DNA of 64,000 bases from Chlorobaculum thiosulfatiphilum (GCF_006265165.1 NZ_VDCH01000009.1:1-64000); one strand, 5' to 3'. Positions 17,358-26,949 are shown, counted from the first letter of the stretch. Notes: generated from the letters alone by a model not told the origin. Numbers and translations are program-made.

Positions 17358-18818
17358 ATGGTGATATCAATTACACTATATATGATTGCGCTTATTTTAC
17401 TGATGACCGTGCTGTCAGCGGTTTCATTACTCTATCTATTTTCGGACAGGGGTTCTGATTTTTTCAATCTGAAAAAGTATCAGAAATATCCTCTGCTTAA
17501 CCGGAGTTATCTGCTCTTGCTGACACTGCTGACCAGCGCTCTGCTGGTCAGCGCAATTCTTGCTGCATCGTTTCATAAGCCGGAGGACACGACGGCAGGC
17601 TATATGCTCAAGACACTCAATGTCTGGAAGATGACGCATTTAGCCGATTCATGGAAACCCATGTTATGGGCTCTGAAAGAGCTGAACGCAAACCCGCAAA
17701 ATCCGCTCTCTTTGTACGAACGCATTTTTTTTGTCAGCAAGGTCAAATTTCAGTATCCGTTGAGTTCTTTGCTTTTTCTGGATTATCTCAAGCAGATGAC
17801 TTCAGCAGACGGGCATGCGATTTCGTTTGCAATGAACATTCTTTGCTGGTTCAGTCTGATTGGTATGGGTTTCATGATCTATTACCTGTTTTCTGATTCG
17901 GCAAATCGCTATGATAAGTATCAAGCGGGGATCAGCTTGGATAGCAAGAAGCAGTCTCGAATATTGTTTTTTATGATAAGTCTGGCATCGGTTTATCTGT
18001 TTTATCCTCTGAGCAGATCATTTTATCTTGGGCAGATACAGACGCTGATCAGTTGCTTGACGGCCGCCGCCCTGATTGCCTGGAGCAAAGATCGCAAAGG
18101 CCTTGCCGGTTTGCTGGTTGGCCTCTGCTGCTCGATCAAGCCACAATATGCGGTGCTGCTGCTATGGGCGGCATTCCGCAAAGAGTGGAAGTTTTCCGTT
18201 TCTCTGCTGGTCACGGCGGGTATATTGCAGGTTGTTTCAGTGTTGGAGTATGGATTCAGTAATGTTATCGGGTATATCGATGTTTTGCGATTCATCAGCC
18301 GGAACGGCGAGAGCTTTTTTGCAAACCAGTCGCTCAATGGACTGATGAACCGTTTGTTGTTTAACGGAAACAATCTCGTGTGGCTGAAAAACAGTTTTCC
18401 CCCATACCATCCGGTTGTCTATTACTCGACGGTCGTTAGTTCGGCGGCCATTCTGGGGGCGGCCTTGTTCTGGCGGGTGCGGCAAAAGCCGCAGCTTCTG
18501 GATATGGCGCTGATTTTCCTCAGCGTCACCTTGGCCTCTCCTGTTGCCTGGGAGCATCATTACGGAATCTTGCTGCCGATATTCGCCGTGCTGTTTCCGG
18601 CGGCTATTGCGCGCAGGCCATTTGGAGCTTGGACCGAGGCGTATCTGCTGACCGCCTGGTTTCTCGTCAGCCAGAAGTTTGAACTCATTACCGACCAGTT
18701 CGCCAATACCCACCTGAATTTCGTGCAGTCCTACCTGTTTTTTGGAGCCGTCATGGTGCTGGTGCTGCTATACCGGCTGCTGTCGGTCGAGCCGAGGATT
18801 GCGAAGACTTCCGCATAA
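17358..18818 (+). CDS. GT87/DUF2029 family membrane glycosyltransferase
   Basis: A 486-residue membrane protein with about twelve helices. GT87 features are SRSFYLGQIQTLISCLTAA, LVGLCCSIKPQYAVLLLWAA, and FFANQSLNGLMNRLLFNGN, followed by SPVAWEHHYGILLPIFAVL. These match the corresponding segments of the other GT87 gene at 13643 (LGQ, K-P, NQSL-G, WTHYF), so the two are distant paralogues. The 5' portion is AT-rich like its left neighbour, while the 3' half has normal composition. It ends 41 bp before a strong bidirectional terminator. Confidence 0.82.
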   Translation: MVISITLYMIALILLMTVLSAVSLLYLFSDRGSDFFNLKKYQKYPLLNRSYLLLLTLLTSALLVSAILAASFHKPEDTTAGYMLKTLNVWKMTHLADSWKPMLWALKELNANPQNPLSLYERIFFVSKVKFQYPLSSLLFLDYLKQMTSADGHAISFAMNILCWFSLIGMGFMIYYLFSDSANRYDKYQAGISLDSKKQSRILFFMISLASVYLFYPLSRSFYLGQIQTLISCLTAAALIAWSKDRKGLAGLLVGLCCSIKPQYAVLLLWAAFRKEWKFSVSLLVTAGILQVVSVLEYGFSNVIGYIDVLRFISRNGESFFANQSLNGLMNRLLFNGNNLVWLKNSFPPYHPVVYYSTVVSSAAILGAALFWRVRQKPQLLDMALIFLSVTLASPVAWEHHYGILLPIFAVLFPAAIARRPFGAWTEAYLLTAWFLVSQKFELITDQFANTHLNFVQSYLFFGAVMVLVLLYRLLSVEPRIAKTSA

Positions 18819-18859
18819 ACGAGCGGGGCTTCAGCATTTTCGCTGAGGGGGAAAAGGGT

Positions 18860-18900
18860 AAAGCCGAGGCCGGAGTTTCAACTGCTCCGGCCTCGGCTTT
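18860..18900. terminator. Bidirectional stem-loop terminator
   Basis: A perfect 16-bp stem (AAAGCCGAGGCCGGAG with its complement) closes a 9-nt loop and is flanked by A/T bases. It lies between the convergent GT87 gene and epimerase gene and can end transcription from both sides. Confidence 0.88.
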
Positions 18901-18934
18901 ATTCATATCCGGCTACAGGCCGTCGGGCAATCGC

Positions 18935-19987
18935 TCAGACCTTGAAGAATTCGCGGTACCAGGCGATGAAGCGATCGACGCCCTCCTGCACCGAGGTTTC
19001 CGGTTTGTAGCCGAGATCATTCACCAGATCGCTGACGTCGGCGTAGGTGGAGGGAACGTCGCCCGGCTGGATGGGCAGCAGGTTCTTTTCGATGCTCTTG
19101 CCGAGCGCGTTTTCGATGGCTCCGATGTAATCCATCAGGCTGACCGGCTGGTTGTTGCCGATGTTGTAAACGCGGTACGGCGCGGACGACGAGCCGGGAT
19201 CGGGGGTCGCGCCGCTCCAGTTCGGGTTCGGCTGGGCGGGATGGTCGAGCACTCGCACGACGCCCTCGACGATGTCGTCGATGTAGGTGAAGTCACGCTG
19301 CATGTTGCCGTAGTTGAACACATCGATCGGGCGGCCTTCGAGCGCGGCTTTGGTGAAGAGGAAGAGCGCCATGTCGGGCCGTCCCCAGGGGCCGTAAACC
19401 GTGAAGAAGCGCAGGCCGGTGGTCGGAATGCCGAACAGATGGCTGTAGGTGTGCGCCATCAGCTCGTTGGATTTCTTGCTCGCCGCGTAGAGGCTGACCG
19501 GGTGATCGACGTTGTGGTGCACCGAGAATGGCTGGCGTTCGTTCAGGCCGTAAACCGACGAGCTCGACGCATAGCAGAAGTTGCCGAGGCTGTTGTGCCG
19601 CGCCGCTTCCAGAAGGTTCACGAAGCCGACGATGTTCGAGCTGACGTAGGAGCCGGGATTGGTGAGCGAGTAGCGCACGCCGGCCTGGGCGGCCAGGTTG
19701 CAGAGCGCGTCGAATTTCTCCGTTTTGAAAAGCTGGTCGATGCCCTCCTTGTCTTCGAGGTTGAGCTTGACGAAGCGGTAGTTTGGAAACTTTGATGACT
19801 GTACCGGCTTGCCGTATTCGATGGCCGCTTCATCGATGCCCGACCAGGCGAGGCGTCCATACTTGACCCGCTGGTCGTAATAATCGTTGATATTGTCAAT
19901 GCCGACCACTTCATCGCCTCTCGACGCAAGGCGTTCGATAAGATGGAAACCGATGAATCCGGCAGCGCCGGTAATGAGAATTTTCAT
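18935..19987 (-). CDS. NAD-dependent epimerase, UDP-glucuronate 4-epimerase-like
   Basis: A 350-residue extended short-chain dehydrogenase/reductase. It has the NAD-binding ITGAAGFIGFHLIERL at the N-terminus, GIDNINDYYDQRVKYGRL, the catalytic S (SSSSVYG) and YAASKKSNELMAHTY pair, then GLRFFTVYGPWGRPDMALF and MQRDFTYIDDIVEGVVRVL. These are the signatures of the CapI/GAE branch that interconverts UDP-glucuronate and UDP-galacturonate at C4. It would supply an acidic sugar nucleotide for the surface glycan genes to its left. It is transcribed alone, ending at a shared terminator. Confidence 0.9.
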   Translation of the reverse strand: MKILITGAAGFIGFHLIERLASRGDEVVGIDNINDYYDQRVKYGRLAWSGIDEAAIEYGKPVQSSKFPNYRFVKLNLEDKEGIDQLFKTEKFDALCNLAAQAGVRYSLTNPGSYVSSNIVGFVNLLEAARHNSLGNFCYASSSSVYGLNERQPFSVHHNVDHPVSLYAASKKSNELMAHTYSHLFGIPTTGLRFFTVYGPWGRPDMALFLFTKAALEGRPIDVFNYGNMQRDFTYIDDIVEGVVRVLDHPAQPNPNWSGATPDPGSSSAPYRVYNIGNNQPVSLMDYIGAIENALGKSIEKNLLPIQPGDVPSTYADVSDLVNDLGYKPETSVQEGVDRFIAWYREFFKV

Positions 19988-20229
19988 GCGGGGTGTACGA
20001 TTGATGCCCTTCTGTCGGGGCGGTTATCGGGAACTGGTGCGTAATCTGGAAGTAGAGTAGCGCCGAAAATCTTATAGGTAAACCTAAAGATAATCAGCTT
20101 TTTCCAAAAAAAGCGTTTCATTCAGGATGAAAACCAGGCCATGTTTGTTTATTGTCGGCAATACGGGAAATAGGGTATCTTTCCGCCTTCTATTGACAAA
20201 ATCAACCATCAATCGCGGAACCGCGCTTC

Positions 20230-21201
20230 ATGAATTTCACTGACGACTCGAAACAGCGCCGGCATCCGGGTCTTTTCGATACGGCGCTGGTGCTGCTCTC
20301 CGTTCTCGCCGTCTATCCGATTGCCGGTTCGCTGCTCACCGTGCTGGTGACCGGCGGCGTCTCTCTGGGTGAAGGGTTCCGGGGTTTGACCGGGCCGGTC
20401 GTGTCGAAGCTGCTCGCGGCTCAGGCTCTCGGGCAGATCGCGGTGCTCGCACTGCCGGTGTTCTGGCTTGTCAGCCGTTTCAGCGGCGGCGGCCTGTTTG
20501 GCAGGGCGACGCTCGGCTGGCTCGGCATCGGCAAGCAGGGTGGCGTTCGATTGGCTCTGATGGCCGGGGCCGGAATGCTGCTGCTGCAACCTGCTTTGTA
20601 CAGCATCGTCGAGTTGCAGACTCTTTTGCTGCCGTATCTCGGAATGCTCGGAAAGACGCTCGCGAGTGAGCAGGCCATGCTCGACCAGTTCCTCAGAATA
20701 CTTGCGGGCGATGCGTCAATCGGGGGATCGATCCTCTCGGCTCTGGTGCTCGTGCTGACTCCGGCGTTCTGCGAAGAGCTGTTTTTCCGCGGGTATATCC
20801 AGAAAAGCCTCGCCGTGAACCTCAATCCCCGAAGGGCGGTGCTCTTTACCGGAGTGGTGTTCGCCCTGTTCCACATGGAGTGGTTCAATTTTGCGCCTTT
20901 GACGTTGCTCGGGTGGTATATTGGCTATATTTACCTGAAATCCGATAACCTTCTCGTTCCAGCCATCGCGCACGGAACCAACAATCTGGCCGCCCTCGTC
21001 CTGCTGAAAACCGGCGTTGATTCAGGCGGCGGCGCGACTGATGCGGCATCAGGAGTCATTGGTTACTGGCCGTGGTGGGTTCTGGTGGCGGTTTCGTTGT
21101 TTCTCTTTTTTTTGCTGATCCGGTCATTTCCGGTGAGGCCGGCATTGCAGGATGCCGATAACCCGATGCCTCGGGAGGCATCGCTGAAATCTCACTCCTG
21201 A
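20230..21201 (+). CDS. CPBP family intramembrane metalloprotease
   Basis: A 323-residue membrane protein with about eight helices. The three CPBP/Abi motifs are visible: CEELFFRGYIQKSL (EExxxR, near residue 182), FALFHMEWFNF (FxxxH), and PAIAHGTNNLAALV (HxxxN/B). The family includes CAAX-type prenyl endopeptidases and bacteriocin-immunity proteins; the specific substrate is unknown. Its stop overlaps the start of cdsA by one base, so the two are probably co-expressed. Confidence 0.88.
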   Translation: MNFTDDSKQRRHPGLFDTALVLLSVLAVYPIAGSLLTVLVTGGVSLGEGFRGLTGPVVSKLLAAQALGQIAVLALPVFWLVSRFSGGGLFGRATLGWLGIGKQGGVRLALMAGAGMLLLQPALYSIVELQTLLLPYLGMLGKTLASEQAMLDQFLRILAGDASIGGSILSALVLVLTPAFCEELFFRGYIQKSLAVNLNPRRAVLFTGVVFALFHMEWFNFAPLTLLGWYIGYIYLKSDNLLVPAIAHGTNNLAALVLLKTGVDSGGGATDAASGVIGYWPWWVLVAVSLFLFFLLIRSFPVRPALQDADNPMPREASLKSHS

Positions 21202-22016
21202 TGCAAAGCAATCTCATGCAGAGAGTTGCGGTAGCCATTGTGGGTATTCCGCTTTTTCTCTGGCTCAATATGCAAGGCGGCCTGTACTTCCTGGCGCTCG
21301 TGCTCCTGCTCGGTCTCATGGCTACCTGGGAGTTCTGGCGCTTGGCTGCGCACCGGGCGCATCCGCCATCGATCGCCATTCTCTTGCCGCTGACCGCTTT
21401 CATCCAGCTCGATTTCTATTACGGATTCATCGGCTACTGGGAGGCGATTCTCGCCGTGGTGATGTTTCTGTACGTGCTTGAAATCTGGCGGAATCAGGGT
21501 TCCCAGTTCATGAACCTCGGCGCGACGCTGGTCGGCTTGCTCTACGTGAACCTGAGCTTTGGCGCGTTGCTCAGGCTCCGCCTTTCGGAAAACACCGGCG
21601 CGGGTTCCGGCGAGGCGCTGGTGCTGCTTTTGTTTCTATGCGTCTGGGCGGCGGATATTTTCGCCTATTTCGGCGGACGCGGCTTTGGGGGCAAGTTCAT
21701 CAAAAAGAAGCTCTTTCCCCGCATCAGCCCGAAGAAGACCTGGGAGGGCTACCTTGCCGGAATTGCCGGAAGCGCCTTGGCGGCATGGGCCTGTTCGGCG
21801 TACATCTCCGGTTGTCCCGACGGACGGGCAATTCCGGCGGGCCTCTTCATCGGCGCGGTCGCGCCTGCCGGTGACCTGCTCGAATCGATGTTCAAGCGCG
21901 ATGCCGGGGTCAAGGACTCGTCGGGCGTCATTCCGGGGCACGGCGGCGTGCTCGACCGCTTCGATACGGTGATGTTCGTCGCGCCGCTACTCTATTTTCT
22001 CGCGCATCACTGGTGA
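21201..22016 (+). CDS. cdsA: Phosphatidate cytidylyltransferase
   Basis: A 271-residue membrane enzyme that makes CDP-diacylglycerol from phosphatidate and CTP, the branch point of phospholipid synthesis. The C-terminal signature GDLLESMFKRDAGVKDSS and PGHGGVLDRFDTVMFVAP are those of CdsA, and ISPKKTWEGYLAGI precedes them. There are about seven hydrophobic helices. The ATG overlaps the last base of the CPBP gene stop. Confidence 0.95.
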   Translation: MQSNLMQRVAVAIVGIPLFLWLNMQGGLYFLALVLLLGLMATWEFWRLAAHRAHPPSIAILLPLTAFIQLDFYYGFIGYWEAILAVVMFLYVLEIWRNQGSQFMNLGATLVGLLYVNLSFGALLRLRLSENTGAGSGEALVLLLFLCVWAADIFAYFGGRGFGGKFIKKKLFPRISPKKTWEGYLAGIAGSALAAWACSAYISGCPDGRAIPAGLFIGAVAPAGDLLESMFKRDAGVKDSSGVIPGHGGVLDRFDTVMFVAPLLYFLAHHW

Positions 22017-22275
22017 TCTTTCGCCGCTCGAATCCGGTACGGAAAAGAATGTTTTTCTTATATTCCGGTTCTGTTTTTAGAGGTACTCCTCTGTTGATGG
22101 TATCGTGATCTCCGGTTTGCCGGAATCCTGAGCGGATCGCCTGCGGCAGCCAGACTGTTCGCGGGTTTTTACTGTTTCCGGCCAGTCCGGTTTTCCGGTT
22201 CGGCGGCAGTCGGCAACACGCTCCGGAGAATGCGGTTCACGATCTTGCTTCCACACTCTGCAATGCTGATCGATC

Positions 22276-22746
22276 ATGAAAATCGAAGCCCTTCTCACAG
22301 AAAAGCACATCAACCTGAATCTCGAATCCGGCTCCAAGGATGAGGTGATCGATACGCTGCTCGCCATGGTGTCCAGCCATGCAAAGGTCAGAGATACAAA
22401 GCAGCTCGCCGAGGATGTGCGAAAGCGGGAGCGCGAGATGTCCACGGGCATCGGCAAGAACATCGGCTTGCCACACGCCAAGACCTCCGCCGTGACCGAA
22501 CCGGTACTGGCGCTCGTCACGCTCGCTGGAGAGGTCGATTTCGAGTCGATCGACAACCAGCCGGTCAAAATCGTCTTTCTGCTCGCCACGCCGGAGACCA
22601 TGCTCGCCGAGCATCTCAAGCTGCTCGGGCGCATCACCAGAATCGCGGGCCGCGACGATGTGCGCCGCAAGCTTCTGGACGCGGCGACGCCCGGCGAGGT
22701 GCTCGCGCTTTTTCGCGAAGAGGAGAAGGATTTACCCCAGATTTAA
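22276..22746 (+). CDS. PTS IIA-like nitrogen-regulatory protein (PtsN family)
   Basis: A 156-residue single-domain EIIA(Ntr)/fructose type protein. The phosphorylatable histidine is in STGIGKNIGLPHAKT (His67). The rest matches the family (LALVTLAGEVDFESIDN, VKIVFLLATPETMLAEHLKLL). No PTS sugar permease is nearby, which fits a regulatory rather than transport role. The stop is close to the hisS start, and the pair is likely co-transcribed. A sigma-54 gene, its usual neighbour in Proteobacteria, is absent here. Confidence 0.9.
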   Translation: MKIEALLTEKHINLNLESGSKDEVIDTLLAMVSSHAKVRDTKQLAEDVRKREREMSTGIGKNIGLPHAKTSAVTEPVLALVTLAGEVDFESIDNQPVKIVFLLATPETMLAEHLKLLGRITRIAGRDDVRRKLLDAATPGEVLALFREEEKDLPQI

Positions 22747-22767
22747 TTGTCGAGAGAAAAAAGAGTT

Positions 22768-24060
22768 ATGGCGCAGTTGCAGGCAGTGAAGGGTACGCGG
22801 GATATTTTTCCGGATGAAATCGCGCGGTGGCGCCATGTCGAGGGGGTCGTCCACTCGGTGGCGGCGCTCTTCGGATTCAGCGAAATCCGCACGCCCGTTT
22901 TCGAGTACACCGAGCTGTTCCAGCGCGGCATCGGCGCGACCACCGACATTGTCGGCAAGGAGATGTTCACCTTCCAGCCCGATCCCAATGGCCGCTCCCT
23001 GACGCTCCGCCCGGAGATGACCGCCGGGGTGATGCGCGCCTGCTTGCAGAAAAACCTGCTCTCGCAGTCGCCGGTGCACAAGCTCTGGTACATCAGCGAT
23101 CTGTTCCGCAAGGAGCGTCCGCAGGCCGGACGCCAGCGCCAGTTCACGCAGTTCGGCGCGGAGCTGCTCGGCGTCTCCAACCCGGCGGCGGTGGCCGAGG
23201 CGCTGACCTTCATGATGCAGGTGTTCGAGACCCTCGGCCTGCACGGCTTGCGGCTCCGCATCAACTCACTCGGCGACCTCGACGACCGCGCCCGCTATCG
23301 AGAGGCGCTCCGGGCCTACTTTCAGCCCTGGGAAGCCGACCTCGACGAACCCTCGAAAGAGCGGCTCGAAAAGAATCCGCTGCGCATTCTCGACTCGAAA
23401 AATCCCGCGCTCAAGGAGATGATCGCCGGAGCGCCGAGGCTCTACGCTTCGCTCAAGCCGGAGTCGGTGGCCGAATTCGAGGCTGTGCTCGCCTACCTCG
23501 ACGATCGCGGTATTGCCTACGACATCGATCACCTTCTGGTGCGCGGACTCGACTACTACTGCCATACCGCGTTCGAGGTGACCAGTTCCGAGCTTGGCGC
23601 GCAGGACGCCATCGGCGGCGGCGGGCGCTACGACGGGCTGGCCCGTGAACTCGGCGCGTCCGGCGATCTTCCGGCGGTGGGCTTCGCGGTTGGCATGGAG
23701 CGGCTCATGATTGTCATGGAAAAGCAGGGGTTGTTTGCAACGCTCAATCCGCACGGTCCGCTCGTTTCTGTCGTCATACAACAGCAGGAACTTGCCAGCC
23801 ATGCCATGCAGGTCGCTTTCCGGCTGCGCAAGGCGGGCATCCAGACGGAGATCGATCTCGCCGGACGGAGCATGAAGGCGCAGATGCGCGACGCCAACCG
23901 CATGGGTTCGGCCTATGCGCTGTTCGTCGGCCAGTCTGAGTTCGAGTCGGGCGTCTATGCGCTCAAGAATCTCGTCACCTCCGAGCAGACCTCGCTCGAT
24001 CTCGACGCCATCATCGAAGTGCTGCGTGAACCGGCGGCGCGGGAGTCGCTGAGGCCGTGA
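22768..24060 (+). CDS. hisS: Histidyl-tRNA synthetase
   Basis: A 430-residue class II aminoacyl-tRNA synthetase. Visible are [13 protein letters not shown] at the N-terminus, motif 2 [20 protein letters not shown], the HisA segment [15 protein letters not shown] and motif 3 region [14 protein letters not shown], and a C-terminal anticodon-binding domain with [18 protein letters not shown]. The frame is open to a TTG at 22747, but the ATG at 22768, with an A/G-rich stretch (gagaaaaaagag) upstream, is preferred. Confidence 0.96.
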   Translation: MAQLQAVKGTRDIFPDEIARWRHVEGVVHSVAALFGFSEIRTPVFEYTELFQRGIGATTDIVGKEMFTFQPDPNGRSLTLRPEMTAGVMRACLQKNLLSQSPVHKLWYISDLFRKERPQAGRQRQFTQFGAELLGVSNPAAVAEALTFMMQVFETLGLHGLRLRINSLGDLDDRARYREALRAYFQPWEADLDEPSKERLEKNPLRILDSKNPALKEMIAGAPRLYASLKPESVAEFEAVLAYLDDRGIAYDIDHLLVRGLDYYCHTAFEVTSSELGAQDAIGGGGRYDGLARELGASGDLPAVGFAVGMERLMIVMEKQGLFATLNPHGPLVSVVIQQQELASHAMQVAFRLRKAGIQTEIDLAGRSMKAQMRDANRMGSAYALFVGQSEFESGVYALKNLVTSEQTSLDLDAIIEVLREPAARESLRP

Positions 24061-24299
24061 AGCCACGGGTTACGATTTACGGCAATCCGGAGTGCTGCCT
24101 CTGCGACCAGGCGCTCGAAGTGCTCGAAGAGGTGCGGAAACGCACTCCGTTCGAGATCGAGAAGCGGGACATTTCCGGCGACGCCGATCTCATCGAACGC
24201 TACGGCCTCGACATTCCGGTCATCCTCATCGATGGCCAGGTGGCCTTCAAACACCGCATCGACAAAGATCGCCTGATCGCCCTGCTCAAGGGGCGGTAA
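24057..24299 (+). CDS. Glutaredoxin-like thioredoxin-fold protein
   Basis: An 80-residue protein starting at a GTG that overlaps the hisS stop by 4 bp. It contains the redox motif [17 protein letters not shown] (CCLC near residues 12-16) and [17 protein letters not shown] with the cis-proline typical of the thioredoxin fold (DUF836/glutaredoxin-like). Probably a thiol-disulfide oxidoreductase or metal handling protein; the partner is unknown. Confidence 0.82.
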   Translation: MKPRVTIYGNPECCLCDQALEVLEEVRKRTPFEIEKRDISGDADLIERYGLDIPVILIDGQVAFKHRIDKDRLIALLKGR

Positions 24300-24403
24300 A
24301 CTGCCCGCAGACAGATTGGCGCTGCTGCCCGGATGAGTGAACATCAACATTACCCTGTTTATTTGTCCGGAACAGAATTATTCATTGCTGACAGATTGAC
24401 ACC

Positions 24404-24610
24404 ATGCTGAAATTCATTCTTCTCTTGATCGCCTTGTGGCTGGCCATGCGACTCGTGGGACGGCTCGTTCGCATAACCACCTTTATCGGCGGCAATCAGA
24501 ACGAGCGACGCACCAGCCGCTCCCGGAATTTCTCCTCTCCAGGCAGGCGGAAGCAGGTCGAGGAGGCGGAGTACGAGGTGATCGACAGCCAGATCAAACA
24601 AAAGGAGTAA
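24404..24610 (+). CDS. Small membrane protein (DUF4834-like)
   Basis: A 68-residue protein: one transmembrane helix (MLKFILLLIALWLAMRLVGR) followed by a basic, Ser/Arg-rich tail ending EEAEYEVIDSQIKQKE. The helix plus the EEAEYEVID motif resembles small proteins of Bacteroidota/Chlorobiota annotated DUF4834. Function is unknown. A stem-loop with a U-run follows directly after the stop. Confidence 0.7.
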   Translation: MLKFILLLIALWLAMRLVGRLVRITTFIGGNQNERRTSRSRNFSSPGRRKQVEEAEYEVIDSQIKQKE

Positions 24611-24657
24611 AGCGCGCCGATTGCGAGATAGCTGTTTGACATGTGCGCGCTTTTTTT
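24609..24657 (+). terminator. Stem-loop terminator after small membrane protein gene
   Basis: The stem AAAGCGCGC (24609-24617) pairs with GCGCGCTTT (24645-24653), followed by more T residues. The 27-nt loop is long, and the hairpin overlaps the -35 box of the next promoter. Confidence 0.6.
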
Positions 24658-24664
24658 GTACATT
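24636..24664 (+). promoter_or_regulatory. Sigma-70-type promoter of the rimP-nusA-infB operon
   Basis: A perfect -35 box TTGACA (24636-24641) is followed after exactly 17 bp by TACATT (24659-24664, four of six matches to the -10 consensus). Transcription should begin near 24671, giving an 80-nt leader before the rimP ATG. The spacer contains the T-run of the upstream terminator. Confidence 0.72.
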
Positions 24665-24706
24665 GTCGCTCACTGGAGCACTGGCCTGTTAGAAGCAAAG
24701 TTTCTG

Positions 24707-24730
24707 AAAGTGGGGTATCCCCACTTTTTT
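24707..24730 (+). promoter_or_regulatory. Leader hairpin with U-run before rimP (possible attenuator)
   Basis: AAAGTGGGG (24707-24715) pairs perfectly with CCCCACTTT (24719-24727) around a 3-nt loop and runs straight into TTTTTT. It lies between the promoter and the rimP start, so it resembles an intrinsic terminator in the operon leader. Since NusA and InfB are downstream, readthrough control is plausible but untested. Confidence 0.65.
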
Positions 24731-24750
24731 GTTTTCGGAAATTCGAGTTG

Positions 24751-25281
24751 ATGAACGCGATGATGGATGAGTTGATACACAAGGCGATTGGCGAGTCGAT
24801 CGCCGACCTTGCTGCCGCAACCGGCGACGAGATGTACGTTGTCGAAGCCGCCATTCGCGCTGGCGGCAGAAAAATAGAGCTGACCGTCGATACCGACAAA
24901 GGCGTCAGCATCGGTCAGTGCGCGAAGTTGAGCCGCGCCATCAGGGCGCGTCTGGAGGCTTGCCAAGACAACATCATGCTGGCGGAAGGAGATTTCGATC
25001 TCATGGTCTCGTCACCCGGCATCGGCGAGCCAGTCAAGGTTCAGCGCCAGTACCTGCGACATCTGGGACGTTTGATACGGGTCAATTACCTGGACGGGGA
25101 GGCTCAGCCCAAAGAGATTACGGGTCGCCTGCTCGAAGCCGCCGTCGGGGCTGGGGAGGAGGCGCCGTCGATCACCATCGAGGCTGTCAGGGAGGGCCGG
25201 AAAAAGAGAACCGCCGGAGAACCGCCGGTGACCATTCGTCTTTCCGATGTCGTCAAGGCGGTGGTGCAGGCCGGTTTGTAA
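24751..25281 (+). CDS. rimP: Ribosome maturation factor RimP
   Basis: A 176-residue protein needed for 30S subunit maturation. It shows the N-terminal alpha/beta domain (YVVEAAIRAGGRKIELTVDT, VSIGQCAKLSRAI) with FDLMVSSPGIGEPVKVQRQY, the most conserved RimP segment (SSPG...P), and an SH3-like C-terminal domain. Start ATG at 24751; ATGs at 24760 and 24763 are alternatives. Upstream of nusA and infB as in most bacteria. Confidence 0.94.
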   Translation: MNAMMDELIHKAIGESIADLAAATGDEMYVVEAAIRAGGRKIELTVDTDKGVSIGQCAKLSRAIRARLEACQDNIMLAEGDFDLMVSSPGIGEPVKVQRQYLRHLGRLIRVNYLDGEAQPKEITGRLLEAAVGAGEEAPSITIEAVREGRKKRTAGEPPVTIRLSDVVKAVVQAGL

Positions 25282-25347
25282 GTCATAGTTCCGAGAAGTT
25301 TCAAGAACGAATCGCAGACTATTCTATAAAAAAAAGATCACACAGCG

Positions 25348-26949
25348 ATGCCAAGAAAGCAGCTTAAGGGTGACACTCATGATCAGAAAGCGCAGATTGC
25401 CAGCGCTTTCGGCGAAATCGAGCAGTCGAAGATTTTTCTGGACAAGCGCTCCGAAAGCGCCGCGGTCAAGATGGACATTGCCGACCTGCTCAAGGAGATC
25501 ATCCAGAAACAGCTCAGGAAAGATTACGATCCAGAGGTGGAGTCCAATATTTTCATCAATCCGGAGCGCGGCGATTTCGAGGTCTATATTCTGAAAAAAA
25601 TTGTCGATGACGTCGATCTTCCGACCATCGAAATCGATATCAACGAGGTTCGCAAGATCGATGATTCGCTCGAACTTGGCGACTATTACGAAGAGGGGCC
25701 GATCAAGCTCGACGATTACCTGACCCGCAAGTCGATACAGATCATCAAGCAGTCGGTGCAGAAAAAGGTGCGCGACCTGGAGCGTCTGGCCGTTTACGAG
25801 GACTGCCTCGAAAAGGTCGGCGAGGTGGTTGCCGGCGAGGTCTATCAGGTCAGGCCGAACGAGGTGATTTTCACCTACAACACCTCCAAGGATCACCGCG
25901 TCGAGCTGGTGCTGCCGAAGGCGGAGATGATGAAGAAGGACAATCCGCGCCGCACGCCGCGCATGAAGCTTTACGTCAAGCGCATCGAGCGCGAGAAGGT
26001 CAAGCTGCGCAACGACGACGGCTCCGTCGAGGAGCGCGAAAAGCCCGATGGCGGCATGAAGGTGATCGTCTCCCGCGTTGATGATCGTTTTCTCTACAAG
26101 CTTTTCGAAAGCGAGGTGCCGGAGATTCTCGATGGCCTGATCGTCATCAAGGGGATCGCCCGCGTGCCCGGTGAGCGGGCCAAGGTGGCCGTTGAATCGA
26201 CCAGTTCGAGAATCGATCCTGTCGGCGCAACCGTCGGCTATCGCGGCAAGCGCATCCAGAGCATCGTCAAGGAGCTGAACAACGAGAATATCGATGTCAT
26301 CTACTACACCGACGAGCCGCAGGTTTTCATCGCCCGTGCGCTTCAGCCCGCCAAGATCGACCCCATGACGGTTCATGCCGACATGAAGACCCGCAAGGCG
26401 CGGGTGATGCTCAAGCCCGACCAGATCAAGTACGCCATCGGCAAGAACGGCAACAATATCCATCTGGCCGAAAAGCTGACCGGTTATGAAATCGACGTCT
26501 ATCGCGACGTGATCGACAAGTCGCTCGAAGATCCGAACGACATCGACATCATCGAGTTCCGCGAAGAGTTCGGCGACGACATGATCTACCAGTTGCTCGA
26601 TGGTGGTCTCGATACGGCCAAAAAGATTCTCAAGGCTGGCGTCGACGAGATCGAGGAGGCCCTTGTCGGCACGCAGAAAACCGAAGAGCTGTTCGCTTTC
26701 CCCAAGGGGCGCAACAAGACGGTGAAGCCGCGCGAACGCAGGATCTCTGATGAGGAGAAGCGCTACTGGAAGAAGATTGCCGAAACGATTTACCGCACGG
26801 TGCGCGAGCAGTTCAATGAAGAGGATTTCAAGGCGCTGCTCGACGACAGTCGCGACAGGTTGATGATGGGCGACATTACTATGGGTGACAGCACGATGGA
26901 CGAGAGTCCGGAGCCGGAAGAGCGTCACGACGAAGAAGAAACAAACTGA
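25348..26949 (+). CDS. nusA: Transcription elongation/termination factor NusA
   Basis: A 533-residue protein. It has the N-terminal RNA-polymerase-binding domain, an S1 domain beginning about KVGEVVAGEVYQVRPNEVIF, KH1 (RVPGERAKVAVESTSSRIDP, VGYRGKRIQSIVKEL) and KH2 (MLKPDQIKYAIGKNGNNIHL). The C-terminus is acidic with no acidic repeat domains of the enterobacterial type. It binds RNA polymerase and controls pausing, Rho-dependent termination and antitermination. It is 66 bp after rimP and in the same operon. Confidence 0.96.
   Translation: MPRKQLKGDTHDQKAQIASAFGEIEQSKIFLDKRSESAAVKMDIADLLKEIIQKQLRKDYDPEVESNIFINPERGDFEVYILKKIVDDVDLPTIEIDINEVRKIDDSLELGDYYEEGPIKLDDYLTRKSIQIIKQSVQKKVRDLERLAVYEDCLEKVGEVVAGEVYQVRPNEVIFTYNTSKDHRVELVLPKAEMMKKDNPRRTPRMKLYVKRIEREKVKLRNDDGSVEEREKPDGGMKVIVSRVDDRFLYKLFESEVPEILDGLIVIKGIARVPGERAKVAVESTSSRIDPVGATVGYRGKRIQSIVKELNNENIDVIYYTDEPQVFIARALQPAKIDPMTVHADMKTRKARVMLKPDQIKYAIGKNGNNIHLAEKLTGYEIDVYRDVIDKSLEDPNDIDIIEFREEFGDDMIYQLLDGGLDTAKKILKAGVDEIEEALVGTQKTEELFAFPKGRNKTVKPRERRISDEEKRYWKKIAETIYRTVREQFNEEDFKALLDDSRDRLMMGDITMGDSTMDESPEPEERHDEEETN

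Noticed and set aside
25324-26928. Long minus-strand frame opposite nusA
   Set aside because: Antisense of a clear nusA gene; composition is what the complement of that codon usage gives.
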